Made by a program: the position numbers and the translations under genes. The notes under the pieces were generated by a model. It was given only the letters and a program-made list of their open reading frames with translations, was not told the DNA's origin and did not search any database. A DNA stretch of 64,000 nt. It comes from Flavobacterium sp. KS-LB2. GTDB lineage: Bacteria > Bacteroidota > Bacteroidia > Flavobacteriales > Flavobacteriaceae. Within the stretch, counting starts at the first letter, position 1. The number at the start of each line of letters is the position of its first letter. Location: contig NZ_CP145904.1 in assembly GCF_036895565.1 (NCBI RefSeq), forward strand, positions 2,914,001 to 2,978,000, read 5' to 3'. Positions 23,239 through 32,477 of this stretch are shown one piece after another.

Positions 23239-23378
23239 GCGTTAGGGATAGTAGCAAAAAGCCCACAGTCACGGCTCTTTTTGACGGGACGAAGACTTGT
23301 AGCGAATAGCCCGGCCTAGTATAGCACAAAAGCAATTATCTTTTTTGATAATTGCTTTTGTGCTATGAATAGGAACGC
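23239..23378 (+). ncRNA. Structured repeat element, subtype I, copy B
   Basis: Blocks TAGGGATAGTAGC (23243-23255), AGACTTGTAGCG (23293-23304) and AATAGCCCGGCC (23305-23316) match copy A. Outer pairing is GCGTT (23239-23243) with AACGC (23374-23378), different bases from copies A and C but still complementary. GGG 23245-23247 can pair with CCC 23310-23312. The 3' hairpin is a perfect 20-bp stem (23321-23340 with 23347-23366, T6 loop). It lies 10 bases after the stop of the permease gene on the other strand, so the hairpin may also terminate that gene. Confidence 0.6.
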
Positions 23379-23388
23379 CAAAAGAAAC

Positions 23389-24624
23389 CTAATCGAATCG
23401 TATCGCTTTTACTGGAGAAATTTTGGTTATTATATAGGAAGGGATTAGTAGTACCAGAAAACAGACGATCACCGTAAGTAGGTTTAACAATAGTATGTAT
23501 CCCCAATTAAGGTAAACTGGTGCTTGATTGACGTAATAGTTCTCAGGAGGAAGTTGAATTACTCCAAACTGTTGTTGAATTAATAATAATGAGATGCCTA
23601 TTAAATTTCCCCAGAACAATCCTCTTACTATAAGGTAAAAGGCATTGTAAAGAAATATCTTTCGGACTGACCAATTATTAGCGCCTAATGCCTTCAGAAT
23701 TCCTATCATTTGTGTTCGCTCTAAAATTAGCACCAATAACGCGACAACCATATTGATAGTTGCGACAAGAATCATGACTACTAATATAACAATGATGTTG
23801 AAATCAAAAAGTTGAAGCCATTCAAATATATAACTGTATTTTTCGATTATGGTTTTACTATCTAATGTTGATGCTGTTTGTGCATAGACTTGTTCACCGG
23901 TAGCTTCAATTGCATTAAAATCATCTACAAAAACTTCGAAAGCGCCAATTTGATCTGGGGTCCATTTATTGATACGCTGCATGTGACGAATATCACCTAT
24001 AATATAGGTAGCATCGAATTCTTGAAAACCCGAATTAAAAATTCCTGTGATTTGAAATCTTCGAATGTTAGGCAGCTGATTTTGATTTTCTTTAATGAAG
24101 AATGTATTAAATTGATCGCCAACTTTTAAATTCAATCTATTTGCAAGGAATTGAGATATTAGAACTTCTTGATTAACATTTTTTGAATAATCGGGTAATT
24201 TACCTGAAACAAGATACTCTTTTATATAATCCCATTTGTAATCATTACCTACTCCTTTGAAAATAATACCTTCGAAAGCAGTTTCGGTTCTAATGATTCC
24301 TGCTTTACTGGCAATCGCATGGATATGCTGTACTCCAGGAACAGAAGTAAAGTTAGGATAAAAATCTTGTTTTTTAGAAATGGGTGTAAGCGTAACCTCA
24401 GATTTATTGTTATCGTAATTCGAAATAATGATATGTCCATTAAAAGCCGAAACTTTTTCTCGAATTTTTTGTTGCAACCCGATTCCTGTTGCTACCGAAA
24501 CAATCATCATAATCATACCGATTGCAATTGCCGAAATAGCAATTTTTATAATTGGAGCAGAAATGCTACTTTTATAATCTTTAGCAGTGATAAGTCGTTT
24601 GGCTATGAAATATTCTAAATTCAA
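23389..24624 (-). CDS. ABC transporter permease, LolC/LolE (FtsX) family
   Basis: 411 residues. Inner-membrane subunit that, by family, extracts lipoproteins from the membrane. One N-terminal membrane segment (about 25-48, IKIAISAIAIGMIMMIVSVATG), a large periplasmic MacB-type domain (about 50-265) and three C-terminal segments (about 275-405), including the FtsX signature LILERTQMIGILKALGA. The N-terminal FIAKRLI...SSISAPIIKIA is typical of LolC/E. The ATPase (LolD) is not adjacent. Exact substrate is inferred. Confidence 0.85.
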   Translation of the reverse strand: MNLEYFIAKRLITAKDYKSSISAPIIKIAISAIAIGMIMMIVSVATGIGLQQKIREKVSAFNGHIIISNYDNNKSEVTLTPISKKQDFYPNFTSVPGVQHIHAIASKAGIIRTETAFEGIIFKGVGNDYKWDYIKEYLVSGKLPDYSKNVNQEVLISQFLANRLNLKVGDQFNTFFIKENQNQLPNIRRFQITGIFNSGFQEFDATYIIGDIRHMQRINKWTPDQIGAFEVFVDDFNAIEATGEQVYAQTASTLDSKTIIEKYSYIFEWLQLFDFNIIVILVVMILVATINMVVALLVLILERTQMIGILKALGANNWSVRKIFLYNAFYLIVRGLFWGNLIGISLLLIQQQFGVIQLPPENYYVNQAPVYLNWGYILLLNLLTVIVCFLVLLIPSYIITKISPVKAIRFD

Positions 24625-24736
24625 TTTGATTGTGTTTCTAATTTGGATTTGCTACGCCAGTTTGCGTTGCTAGAGCCAAAAATACAGCTAAAACACGAAT
24701 TACGCTAATTGACCTTAATTTTATTTGAACCTCACT

Positions 24737-25954
24737 ATGAACTCATTATTTAAAATACCAATTAGTTTTATATTCATAATAATCATTTCCACTGCTTGTT
24801 CAGCCAGAAAAACAGATTCGGAAAAAAATGAAAAATCCGATTTAGAAAAAGCTACTGACAACCTCAAAACAAGTATAATACCTGGTACAGATAGTCCCAT
24901 AACCTATTTACCTTTACTAAAAGGTAAAAAAATTGGAATTGTAACCAATCAAACAGGTATTCTCTCTAATAAAACACACTTAGTAGATTTTCTTTTAGAA
25001 AAAAATATTGCTATCCAAAAAATATTCGCACCAGAACACGGTTTTCGTGGAACAGCTGATGCAGGTGAACATATAGTTGATGGGAAAGATTCTACAACTG
25101 GGCTCTCCATTATTTCTCTTTATGGCGACAACAAAAAACCAAAACCAGAACAATTACTAGGAATTGACATTATGATTTTTGATTTACAAGATGTGGGAGC
25201 ACGATTTTATACCTATATCTCCTCGTTACATTATATTATGGAAGCTTGTGCGGAGAATAATATAGCACTTTTAATTCTTGACCGACCAAATCCTAACGGA
25301 AGTATTATAGATGGACCCATTCTTGAAAGAGAATTTACAAGTTTTGTAGGAATGCATCCAATTCCTTTACTTCACGGAATGACAATTGGTGAATATGCAC
25401 AAATGATTAATGGAGAAAAATGGCTAAAGAATGAAGTGCAATCTAAATTGACTATTATTCCCTGCGGTAATTACAACCGAAAAATGAATTATAGTTTGCC
25501 CGTAAAGCCTTCACCCAACCTTCCAAATGATCAAGCCGTGAATCTTTATGCCAGTTTATGTCTATTTGAAGGTACGAATGTAAGTGTAGGAAGGGGAACG
25601 GAAATGCAATTTCAAATTTATGGTTCTCCTTATTTACCGAAGAGTGATTTTAATTTTACTCCAAAACCAAATTTTGGCGCACAAAATCCTGTTTATAATG
25701 GAATACTCTGTTATGGCGAAGATTTATCTACAATTACAAAAGTAAATAAGCTTGAACTAAAATGGTTGATTAAAGCGTACGAGACGACAACTAACAAATC
25801 AAAATTCTTCAATCCTTTTTTTACCAAATTAGCTGGAACAAAAAAATTACAACAACAAATAGAAGCTGGAATTACTGAAGAAAAAATTAGAGAAAGTTGG
25901 AAAAAAGGATTAATTGAGTTCAAGGAAATGAGGTCAAAATATTTGATTTATTAA
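24737..25954 (+). CDS. NamZ-like exo-beta-N-acetylmuramidase (DUF1343) lipoprotein
   Basis: 405 residues from the ATG at 24737; a TTG at 24725 is in frame but the ATG begins the signal sequence. The lipobox ISTAC (Cys near residue 20) predicts a lipoprotein. DUF1343 proteins such as NamZ release terminal N-acetylmuramic acid from peptidoglycan fragments. Family features: KIGIVTNQTGI, FAPEHGFRGTADAGE, MIFDLQDVGARFYTYISS, LDRPNPNGS and VSVGRGTEMQFQIYGSP. It probably recycles cell-wall fragments in the periplasm. It stands alone between divergent and convergent neighbours. Confidence 0.88.
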   Translation: MNSLFKIPISFIFIIIISTACSARKTDSEKNEKSDLEKATDNLKTSIIPGTDSPITYLPLLKGKKIGIVTNQTGILSNKTHLVDFLLEKNIAIQKIFAPEHGFRGTADAGEHIVDGKDSTTGLSIISLYGDNKKPKPEQLLGIDIMIFDLQDVGARFYTYISSLHYIMEACAENNIALLILDRPNPNGSIIDGPILEREFTSFVGMHPIPLLHGMTIGEYAQMINGEKWLKNEVQSKLTIIPCGNYNRKMNYSLPVKPSPNLPNDQAVNLYASLCLFEGTNVSVGRGTEMQFQIYGSPYLPKSDFNFTPKPNFGAQNPVYNGILCYGEDLSTITKVNKLELKWLIKAYETTTNKSKFFNPFFTKLAGTKKLQQQIEAGITEEKIRESWKKGLIEFKEMRSKYLIY

Positions 25955-25997
25955 AAAGAAGAAAGAGGCAAGAGAAAAGGAGACCTGCTATAGTCAA

Positions 25998-26492
25998 TCA
26001 TAATGGCATTTTCTTCTTCATTTCTTCTACAATATTAAAAGCAGCTGGACAAATAGCTACGTTTTTCAATGTTAAATCAGTAATTTGTTGGAACTTTTTC
26101 CTATCCGTATGCGGAAATTCTCTGCATGCTTTTGGACGAACATCATAAATCATACAAGCATTTTCATTATCTAAAAAAGTACAGGGTACACTTTGCAAAA
26201 CATAATCTCTGTCTTCATCAATTCGAAGATATTGCTCAATAAACTGTTGTGGTTTTTGACGCAAATATTTTGAAACACGCTCAATATCCGCATCTGTGAA
26301 TAATGGCCCTGTCGTTTTACAACAATTAGCACATTTTAAACAATCCGTTTTTTTGAATTCAGTATCATGTAAATCTTGCATTACATAATCTAAATTTTTT
26401 GGCGTCTTCTTTTTCAGCTTATCGAAATACTTTTTATTTTCGATATGCTTATCTTTGGCTTCTTTAGGAAGATTGTTTAGAATATGTTTCAA
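25998..26492 (-). CDS. YkgJ-type cysteine cluster protein
   Basis: 164 residues. Zinc/iron-chelating CxxCxxCC family: CLKCANCCKTTG near residue 52, then PCTFLDNENACMIYDVRPKACREFP near residues 102-126. These cysteines probably hold a metal or Fe-S cluster. Function of the family is unknown. Promoter -7 box TACTTTTG lies at 26517-26524 on the minus strand. Convergent with the NamZ gene. Confidence 0.85.
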   Translation of the reverse strand: MKHILNNLPKEAKDKHIENKKYFDKLKKKTPKNLDYVMQDLHDTEFKKTDCLKCANCCKTTGPLFTDADIERVSKYLRQKPQQFIEQYLRIDEDRDYVLQSVPCTFLDNENACMIYDVRPKACREFPHTDRKKFQQITDLTLKNVAICPAAFNIVEEMKKKMPL

Positions 26493-26565
26493 GTTTATAA
26501 TTTAAAGTTGGAAACACAAAAGTAACAAACTTGATTCCTGAAACCTTAAACTTTAAACAAAAAAG

Positions 26566-27282
26566 ATGAAAGACCTTTTTGGCAAAGCCATCCTAGATTT
26601 TCAAACCAATAATTCCCCGGAAGATTTAGTCACAGAAACCTCTATCTCAGAAGAAGATGAAATGAGTGTTGAATATCTCTTTCGCACTTATAAAGAAATG
26701 CCAAAACTAGAACAAAAAGCGTTACAACTTGCCAGAGGAAAAATTTTGGATGTAGGATGTGGTGCAGGAAGTCATAGCTTATCTTTACAAAACGAACGGA
26801 ATTTAGACGTTCATTCGATTGACATTTCTCCAAATGCAATTAAAGCCTGTCAACTTCGAGGATTAAAAAATGCAAAAGTTCAAAACATACTTGAAATGGA
26901 CTCTAACAATCCTGAAAACAAGTTTGACACCATTTTATTATTAATGAATGGTACTGGTATTTTTGGAACCCTGAAAGAAACTACTAAATTTTTACAAAAA
27001 CTTAGAAGCTTATTAAACCCAAGCGGGCAAATTCTAATTGATTCCTCAGACATCATTTATATGTTTGACAATGATGAAGATGGTGGGAAATGGATTCCAA
27101 GTAACGGATATTATGGCGAATTGACTTTTACAATTCGTTATAAAAATGAAAAAGAAGATGAATTTCCTTGGCTATACTTAGATTATAACACTTTACAAAA
27201 TGCAGCTTTTGCTAATGGATTACAAAGTGAGTTGATTCTGGAAGGAGAACACTATGATTATTTAGCAAAACTTTCGATTTAA
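26566..27282 (+). CDS. Class I SAM-dependent methyltransferase
   Basis: 238 residues. Rossmann-fold methyltransferase with motif I ILDVGCGAGSHSLSL near residues 61-75, motif II acidic residue in VHSIDISPNAIKAC, and motif IV KFDTILLLMNGTGIFG. The substrate cannot be told; small-molecule or protein methylation are both possible. The DinB-like gene follows after 15 bases, so they are probably cotranscribed. Confidence 0.8.
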   Translation: MKDLFGKAILDFQTNNSPEDLVTETSISEEDEMSVEYLFRTYKEMPKLEQKALQLARGKILDVGCGAGSHSLSLQNERNLDVHSIDISPNAIKACQLRGLKNAKVQNILEMDSNNPENKFDTILLLMNGTGIFGTLKETTKFLQKLRSLLNPSGQILIDSSDIIYMFDNDEDGGKWIPSNGYYGELTFTIRYKNEKEDEFPWLYLDYNTLQNAAFANGLQSELILEGEHYDYLAKLSI

Positions 27283-27297
27283 AACAACACAGCCAAT

Positions 27298-27840
27298 ATG
27301 GAAAAGACAGCATTAGAAAAATCACAATATCCTATTGGGAAATTTATGGCACCCGAATCCTATTCAGCCGAATACCTTACTGCTAAAATAGAAGAAATTG
27401 CTAGCTTTCCAGAACGATTGAAAAAAGAAATCCTTCATTTAACCGAAGAACAACTAGAAACACCATATCGTCAAGATGGCTGGACCATTCGTCAAGTAAT
27501 ACATCATTGTGCTGATAGCCATATGAACTGTTTTGTTAGAATAAAATGGGCACTGACTGAAGAAAATCCAACAATAAAATTTTATTATGAAAATCTTTGG
27601 GCTGAATTACATGATAATTTAACAATGCCCATTCAGCCTACTCTTTCCTTACTAGAAGGATTGCACTTTCGTTTGACATATTTAATGAAAAATTTATCAG
27701 AAGTAGATTTAGAAAAAAGCTTCATTCACCCTGAAAACAGTACCGAATTTAAAATTAAGGAAATCATAGGAACATATGCTTGGCATGGTAATCATCATCT
27801 AGCACATATCACAACACTAAAAAAACAAAAAGGATGGTGA
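27298..27840 (+). CDS. DinB/YfiT family metal-dependent protein (putative bacillithiol transferase)
   Basis: 180 residues. The N-terminus QYPIGKFMAPESYS is characteristic of the YfiT/BstA branch. Metal-binding His residues: RQVIHHCADSHMN (near 64-75) and GTYAWHGNHHLAHIT (near 160-172), the three-His pattern of the DinB four-helix bundle. BstA proteins transfer bacillithiol to electrophiles; many Bacteroidota make bacillithiol, so this is plausible but not shown. Second gene after the methyltransferase. Confidence 0.82.
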   Translation: MEKTALEKSQYPIGKFMAPESYSAEYLTAKIEEIASFPERLKKEILHLTEEQLETPYRQDGWTIRQVIHHCADSHMNCFVRIKWALTEENPTIKFYYENLWAELHDNLTMPIQPTLSLLEGLHFRLTYLMKNLSEVDLEKSFIHPENSTEFKIKEIIGTYAWHGNHHLAHITTLKKQKGW

Positions 27841-27845
27841 TTTTT

Positions 27846-27930
27846 GGGAGCATTTTCCAGCTATTCGCTATATCTTTTTATCTCATTAAAAAATGAGATA
27901 AAAAAGGATGCCGCTGCTATCTGGGCTACC
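27846..27930 (-). ncRNA. Structured repeat element, subtype II, copy E
   Basis: On the minus strand: GCCCAGATAGCAGCGGCATCC, cited in halves as GCCCAGATAG and CAGCGGCATCC, then a 12-bp apical stem TTTTTATCTCAT / ATGAGATAAAAA, then GATATAGCGAATAGCTGG. Stem CCAG (27924-27921) pairs with CTGG (27860-27857). It differs from copy D at one base pair, changed on both sides. Lies between two convergent genes. Confidence 0.62.
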
Positions 27931-27979
27931 AACTGTAGTTACGATAAATACAGATTCCAAAAATCAAAATATCATAAAA

Positions 27980-28020
27980 ATGAAAAAAGGCAAACAATTA
28001 TTCTTGTTTGCCTTTTTCAT
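27980..28020. terminator. Terminator between convergent genes, 3' of queE
   Basis: ATGAAAAAAGGCAAACAA / TTGTTTGCCTTTTTCAT, near-perfect stem with a 6-base loop, directly after the queE stop codon at 28022. Symmetric enough to work in both directions. Confidence 0.82.
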
Positions 28021-28021
28021 T

Positions 28022-28654
28022 TTATGGTATGTTCAAATATTTATGCGTTTGTAAAGAAACACGCCATTTGGGATTATTCATAACATACTCTACAATCAGC
28101 GGAGTCATTTCTTCTTTTTTACTCCATTCCGGCTGCAAAAATAAAATAGCATTACTATTCACTTTTTCGGCTTGCTCTTCGGCAAAAATAAAGTCATGTT
28201 TATTGTGAATGATTACTTTTAACTCATGTGCATTATCGTATACTGTTTCGGTTGGCAATTTATTTTTCTTTGGCGAAAGACAAATCCAGTCCCAATCTCC
28301 AGAAAGTGGATAAGCGCCTGAAGTTTCTATATGAACTTTTCTATTATTCTCTTTTAGCTTTTGCGTCAGCAATGACATGTCCCACATTAATGGTTCACCA
28401 CCTGTAACAACAACAGTTTCTGAGTACTTGCTTGCATTTCCAACTATTAAATCAATACCTGTAGGAGGATGTAATTCGGCATTCCAGCTTTCTTTAACAT
28501 CACACCAATGGCAACCTACATCGCATCCGCCAATTCTAATAAAGTACGCGGCAGTACCAGTATGAAATCCTTCTCCTTGAATAGTATAAAATTCTTCCAT
28601 CAGCGGTAGCATAGCACCTTTGTTAACCTCTAATTGTATTTCTTTTGATAACAT
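28022..28654 (-). CDS. queE: 7-carboxy-7-deazaguanine synthase QueE
   Basis: 210 residues. Radical-SAM enzyme that contracts 6-carboxytetrahydropterin to 7-carboxy-7-deazaguanine in queuosine synthesis. N-terminal MEEFYTIQGEGFHTG is the QueE substrate loop; the [4Fe-4S] cysteines are in GGCDVGCHWCDVK (about residues 42-49, CX3CX2C), followed by VVTGGEPLMW. The late-pathway gene queA is in this window at 46 kb, but queC, queD and queF are not. -7 box TATCTTTG at 28672-28679 predicts a leader of about 10 bases, leaving no room for a preQ1 riboswitch. Confidence 0.93.
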   Translation of the reverse strand: MLSKEIQLEVNKGAMLPLMEEFYTIQGEGFHTGTAAYFIRIGGCDVGCHWCDVKESWNAELHPPTGIDLIVGNASKYSETVVVTGGEPLMWDMSLLTQKLKENNRKVHIETSGAYPLSGDWDWICLSPKKNKLPTETVYDNAHELKVIIHNKHDFIFAEEQAEKVNSNAILFLQPEWSKKEEMTPLIVEYVMNNPKWRVSLQTHKYLNIP

Positions 28655-28671
28655 TATTTAATTTTAAAGTG

Positions 28672-28679
28672 CAAAGATA
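28672..28679 (-). promoter_or_regulatory. -7 box of the queE promoter
   Basis: TATCTTTG on the minus strand, 18 bases before the queE ATG. The -33 element is not clear. Confidence 0.4.
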
Positions 28680-28742
28680 GGTATTTTGAAAATGAGTTAA
28701 TTTGAAAACAGAAACTAAAACAATAAACTTTAAAAACCACTA

Positions 28743-28778
28743 AAAACAAAAAACCGATAGTTGAAAAACTATCGGTTT
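28743..28778 (-). terminator. Terminator of the exbB-tonB operon
   Basis: AAACCGATAGTT / AACTATCGGTTT, perfect 12-bp stem with a 4-base loop, followed by a T run on the minus strand. It lies 22 bases after the TPR gene. Confidence 0.9.
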
Positions 28779-28799
28779 AATAGGTAAGAAACAAATATC

Positions 28800-30467
28800 T
28801 TATTTCAATGTATTCACTGATTGAGTTGCATAAGCATTAGCAGGATCAAGTGCTAAGGTTTTATTGAAATATTCAATAGCTTTTGCTTTATCAGTATTAG
28901 CATAACTAGCAGCAATATTATTGTAAGATTCAATAATTTTAGCTTTCACGGCAGGTTTTGCAGTTTCTTCAGCCCCTAAAGCGGTAACTTTAGCAACATA
29001 ATCCTCATAGTTTTTAGTCATTACATCGTCTTTTTCAAGCAAACGGTTCGTTCTTGCTCTGTAAAGGTACGCTTCATGATATGTTGGGGATGCTACTAAA
29101 ACTTTTTCGAAAGCAGCATCTGCTTTTTGTAAAGCTACAACATCTGGTTTTACATCTTTACTATTATTAGCATAATAATTTGACAAACCATAATAAACAT
29201 TATCATCAAGATAAGTTCTAGAATCCATAACATTAGCTCCAAATTCAAAAATTGAAGCAGCCTCTTTGTATAGTTTTTGTGTAAATAATTTTTTACCAAC
29301 TTCACTTAAATCTTGAACTGCTAAAGGTTCCATCTCTACTGCCTTTTTAATATCAACTAATCCAGCATTTAAAGCATCAACATCAATTGATGATCCATCA
29401 GCACTAGTTCCTTTTTTAATTTTGGTTAAACCTAAATATAAATAATCTAAAGCAATTGCTTTATTTCCAGGTGCATTAATGAAACTTTCCAAAGATTTAA
29501 TTGCTACATCAACGTTTCCATTTTTGTAAGCCGCATATCCTAAATAACGATAAATTCTTGGATTTACTTTATCTAGTTCAATCATCTTATTAGCTTCTAC
29601 TTCAAGAGCAGCATAATCTTCTACTAAGATAAGGAAATCAGCACGACGCATTCTTGAATGGATAGAATAATCTGTTAAAGACATATACTTATCATAATAT
29701 CCTATCGCTGTTTTATAGTTTTCAGCAGCTTGAGAAGGTTTATTACGTGCTATTTTATAATACGTTTCTGCTAATTCTCTGTATACAGGCCCATAATTAG
29801 GGTTTATTGCAATAACTTCATTATAAGCTTTTAAAGCTTCATCGTATGATTTTGCACCTTTCAACAATACTCCTAATTGCATTTTAGCTCTTAACAAAGT
29901 ATTATCTGCTTGAAAAGCACTTCTGTATGCTACGTAAGCTTCATTTTGTTTGCCATCACCATAATAAGCATCACCTAATGCTAATTGCAATTGTGCGTCT
30001 TGAGGATTGTTTATCACTGCACGGTTCAAAATTGCGATAGCGCTTTTATAATCTGGCTTTGCGATATTCATATAAGCTCTTGCTATATAAACATACTCTT
30101 GCACATCTTTCTTTTTGATGTCTTTTGTAGCCAAAGCAAATTTCGCTTGAGCTGCTGTTACATCATTTTTTTCTAAATCCATTTGACCTAAACCAATGTT
30201 ATTCAACTTAGCTCCTTCAGATGCACTTAATCCATTTTGAAAATATATTTTAGCGGAATCTTCTATACTTTGAGTAAGATACACATTCCCTAAAGTAAAG
30301 AAAGCTGTACCATTACTTGGTTTTGCTTTAATAATCGATTTTAATATCGATTTAGCGCTTTCAAATTGCTCTGCATCGATAGCCTTTTTTGCTTGATTTA
30401 TATCTTGTGCTTGACTTGCAAAAGCGGAAGCCAACAATGCAACACTAAAAAATTTAAATTTATTCAT
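28800..30467 (-). CDS. TPR repeat protein, periplasmic, last gene of the TonB operon
   Basis: 555 residues from the ATG at 30467, chosen because it begins the signal peptide (MNKFKFFSVALLASAFASQAQ); an in-frame ATG at 30512 would add 15 residues and overlap the upstream gene. The mature part is made of consecutive TPR units (for example PSNGTAFFTLGNVYLTQSIED, NPQDAQLQLALGDAYYGDG, NPNYGPVYRELAETYYKIA, cited in part). Probably a scaffold in the periplasm. It is cotranscribed with the PstS-like lipoprotein and ExbBD/TonB. Function unknown beyond that context. Confidence 0.82.
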   Translation of the reverse strand: MNKFKFFSVALLASAFASQAQDINQAKKAIDAEQFESAKSILKSIIKAKPSNGTAFFTLGNVYLTQSIEDSAKIYFQNGLSASEGAKLNNIGLGQMDLEKNDVTAAQAKFALATKDIKKKDVQEYVYIARAYMNIAKPDYKSAIAILNRAVINNPQDAQLQLALGDAYYGDGKQNEAYVAYRSAFQADNTLLRAKMQLGVLLKGAKSYDEALKAYNEVIAINPNYGPVYRELAETYYKIARNKPSQAAENYKTAIGYYDKYMSLTDYSIHSRMRRADFLILVEDYAALEVEANKMIELDKVNPRIYRYLGYAAYKNGNVDVAIKSLESFINAPGNKAIALDYLYLGLTKIKKGTSADGSSIDVDALNAGLVDIKKAVEMEPLAVQDLSEVGKKLFTQKLYKEAASIFEFGANVMDSRTYLDDNVYYGLSNYYANNSKDVKPDVVALQKADAAFEKVLVASPTYHEAYLYRARTNRLLEKDDVMTKNYEDYVAKVTALGAEETAKPAVKAKIIESYNNIAASYANTDKAKAIEYFNKTLALDPANAYATQSVNTLK

Positions 30468-30483
30468 TTTAATTGTAGTTAAT

Positions 30484-31407
30484 TTATTTATTATCATTTT
30501 GTTCTTTACCAATTATTGTAAATTTCCTTGTAGGAATACGAACTGGTAGCAATCCAGATTTTAAAATTATTCTTTGACCAACATCTCCAGCTACAAATGA
30601 AGCGAAGCCCATTCCTAAACCTGAAAAACCTTGACAGTTGATTATATACAAATCGCGTGCCAAAGGGTATTTTCCTTCTGCAATATTATTTTGTGATGGA
30701 ATATAATAATTATCACTTTTAAGTCCTTTAACACTTAAAGAGTTAACATTATCAACGTATTTTTGCATTGCTGGCAAAGGTTGAGAAAGCCAATTAACAC
30801 CAACTACTCCAATCATACCATCATTTTCGGAAACGTACTTTATAACTTCATCATTAGATTTAAAGGAAAAAACTCCCTTTTCCGGAATAGCATTAATCCC
30901 CGCCAATGAATTCATGTATCGAACGGTACTTGAGTTTAGATTATCAAAAACTAACCCTTTGATTGATGCAACAGGCTTACCTTGCATGAAACTAATAACA
31001 TCTTGTAACGCAACCAGCGTATCTTTATTGTTTTTGTTTGCTATAAATGCTATTGCATCAGTGGCAAAAACAGTTGTTTTAGGATTAATTTTTCTTTGTT
31101 TGAAAATCTTCAATTCTTCAGCAGACAAATTTCTAGACAAAATTGCAATAGCTGCCTTTTCTTTAAATAAAGAGTTGACTGTCTCCGATTCAGATTTAGC
31201 AACAAGCGTTACTTTGGCATTGTATTCATTTTCAAATACCGCAACTTGATCTTCAATAATAGGGGCTAAGGTTTCGTCTACATATATAGTAGTTGAACCT
31301 TTTAGAATAGTTTCCTTAGCATTTTTATCTGATATTTGATTACAAGCAAAAATCAATACTGCTACTAAAAACAAAATAAAAAGAGAAAGTTTAGAATGAT
31401 TTTTCAT
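30484..31407 (-). CDS. PstS-like substrate-binding lipoprotein
   Basis: 307 residues. Lipobox VLIFAC near residue 22 after a hydrophobic stretch. The body is a PBP-like periplasmic binding fold related to phosphate-binding PstS: LKGSTTIYVDETLAPIIEDQ at the ligand-loop position, ATDAIAFIANKNN, STVRYMNS. No pstC, pstA or pstB is nearby, so it is not part of a classical phosphate transporter here. Its place between TonB and the TPR protein suggests a part in TonB-linked uptake or sensing; ligand unknown. Confidence 0.8.
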   Translation of the reverse strand: MKNHSKLSLFILFLVAVLIFACNQISDKNAKETILKGSTTIYVDETLAPIIEDQVAVFENEYNAKVTLVAKSESETVNSLFKEKAAIAILSRNLSAEELKIFKQRKINPKTTVFATDAIAFIANKNNKDTLVALQDVISFMQGKPVASIKGLVFDNLNSSTVRYMNSLAGINAIPEKGVFSFKSNDEVIKYVSENDGMIGVVGVNWLSQPLPAMQKYVDNVNSLSVKGLKSDNYYIPSQNNIAEGKYPLARDLYIINCQGFSGLGMGFASFVAGDVGQRIILKSGLLPVRIPTRKFTIIGKEQNDNK

Positions 31408-31410
31408 GAT

Positions 31411-31641
31411 CTAGTTGTTATTATCATTAATAATTCGGAAGAATCTAAAAGAAGCATAAACAATAAGCAAAACACCAAAAGCTACTCTATAAGTAGGCGT
31501 CATTGCTAAAGGAAAATTCTTCATAAAGATAATAAATAAACCTAAAATAAGATAAACTAGAAAAAACAAAATTCCTAAAACAAGAAGAAATCGCTCTTTA
31601 AGCGATTTCTTCTTAATATTATTAAGTATGTTATTTAACAT
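31411..31641 (-). CDS. Small two-helix membrane protein
   Basis: 76 residues. Hydrophobic segments at about 19-40 (LVLGILFFLVYLILGLFIIF) and 48-66, with charged N- and C-termini. Starts on the last base of the tonB stop codon (TAATG overlap) and ends 3 bases before the PstS-like gene, so translational coupling is likely. I do not recognise the family; the tight position argues for a role with the TonB complex. Confidence 0.75.
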   Translation of the reverse strand: MLNNILNNIKKKSLKERFLLVLGILFFLVYLILGLFIIFMKNFPLAMTPTYRVAFGVLLIVYASFRFFRIINDNNN

Positions 31642-32438
31642 TATTCCGCAGATTGGATAGTAATAGGCAATGAATAAAGTACTCTCACTTTTTTACCATT
31701 TTGCTCACCTGGAGTCCATTTAGGACATTTTTTCAAGACACGGATAGCCTCTTTTCCAGTACCATAACCAATATCTCTAATTACTTTGATATCAGTTAAT
31801 GAACCATCTTTTTCAACTACAAAAGTAACATAAACTTTACCTTTTAATCCTTCTTCTTCTGGAGTTTGATAGTTATTACCAACAAATTTGTAAAACTTGT
31901 CAATACCACCTGGAAAATCAGGCTTAACTTCAATACCAGCAGTATTATAAATTTGGTTATCTACCTCTTCTACAACAGCTGCAGTTCCTGTACCTACCGG
32001 TTCCACAGTTAAAACAGCATCTGGATCTCCTTTAATAGTTTCTGCACCTAATTTTTTATCTTTAATTTCTACAGTTTTAGGTGGTTCTTCCGTTACTTCT
32101 TCAGCTTTTGCAACAACAGGCTTAACAAATTTTACCTGATCTACTTTTGGTGGAGGTGGTGGTGGAGGTGGAATATTTTTTTTAATTTCTTCCTTCTTAG
32201 GTGGCAATTTGATACTTACAATTTTAGTATCTAAAGTGTCATCACCATCTGAAGAATCAGGTAATAAACCTAAAATAAGTGGCATACTAACTGCTATAGC
32301 AAAAATAATTGCACCAAAGATAAGCGCTCTAACAGTAGTCTTGTTATTTGATTTTCTTAGCTCGTAAGCGCCATAAGCCTTGTTACGACCTTCGAATACA
32401 ATATCAAGCCATTGGTTTGTGAATATATCTAATTTCAT
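31641..32438 (-). CDS. tonB: Energy transducer TonB
   Basis: 265 residues. Couples the proton-motive force to outer-membrane transporters. The N-terminus WLDIVFEGRNKAYGAYELR is typical of Bacteroidota TonB; one membrane segment (about 36-58), a proline-rich span with PPPPPPPPK (near 91-98) crossing the periplasm, and a C-terminal TonB domain (about 170-265; KGKVYVTFVVEKDGSLTDI). Encoded behind exbB and two exbD genes in one operon. Confidence 0.94.
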   Translation of the reverse strand: MKLDIFTNQWLDIVFEGRNKAYGAYELRKSNNKTTVRALIFGAIIFAIAVSMPLILGLLPDSSDGDDTLDTKIVSIKLPPKKEEIKKNIPPPPPPPPKVDQVKFVKPVVAKAEEVTEEPPKTVEIKDKKLGAETIKGDPDAVLTVEPVGTGTAAVVEEVDNQIYNTAGIEVKPDFPGGIDKFYKFVGNNYQTPEEEGLKGKVYVTFVVEKDGSLTDIKVIRDIGYGTGKEAIRVLKKCPKWTPGEQNGKKVRVLYSLPITIQSAE

Positions 32439-32477
32439 TTTTCTTAATTATTAGGTTATAGAGTAAATATGAAAATA

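Noticed and set aside
27844..28208. Short plus-strand frames
   Set aside because: They run through repeat copy E, a terminator hairpin and the antisense of queE.
28655..28742. Possible preQ1 riboswitch ahead of queE
   Set aside because: The promoter -7 box is only 18 bases before the ATG, leaving no room, and I see no H-type pseudoknot sequence.
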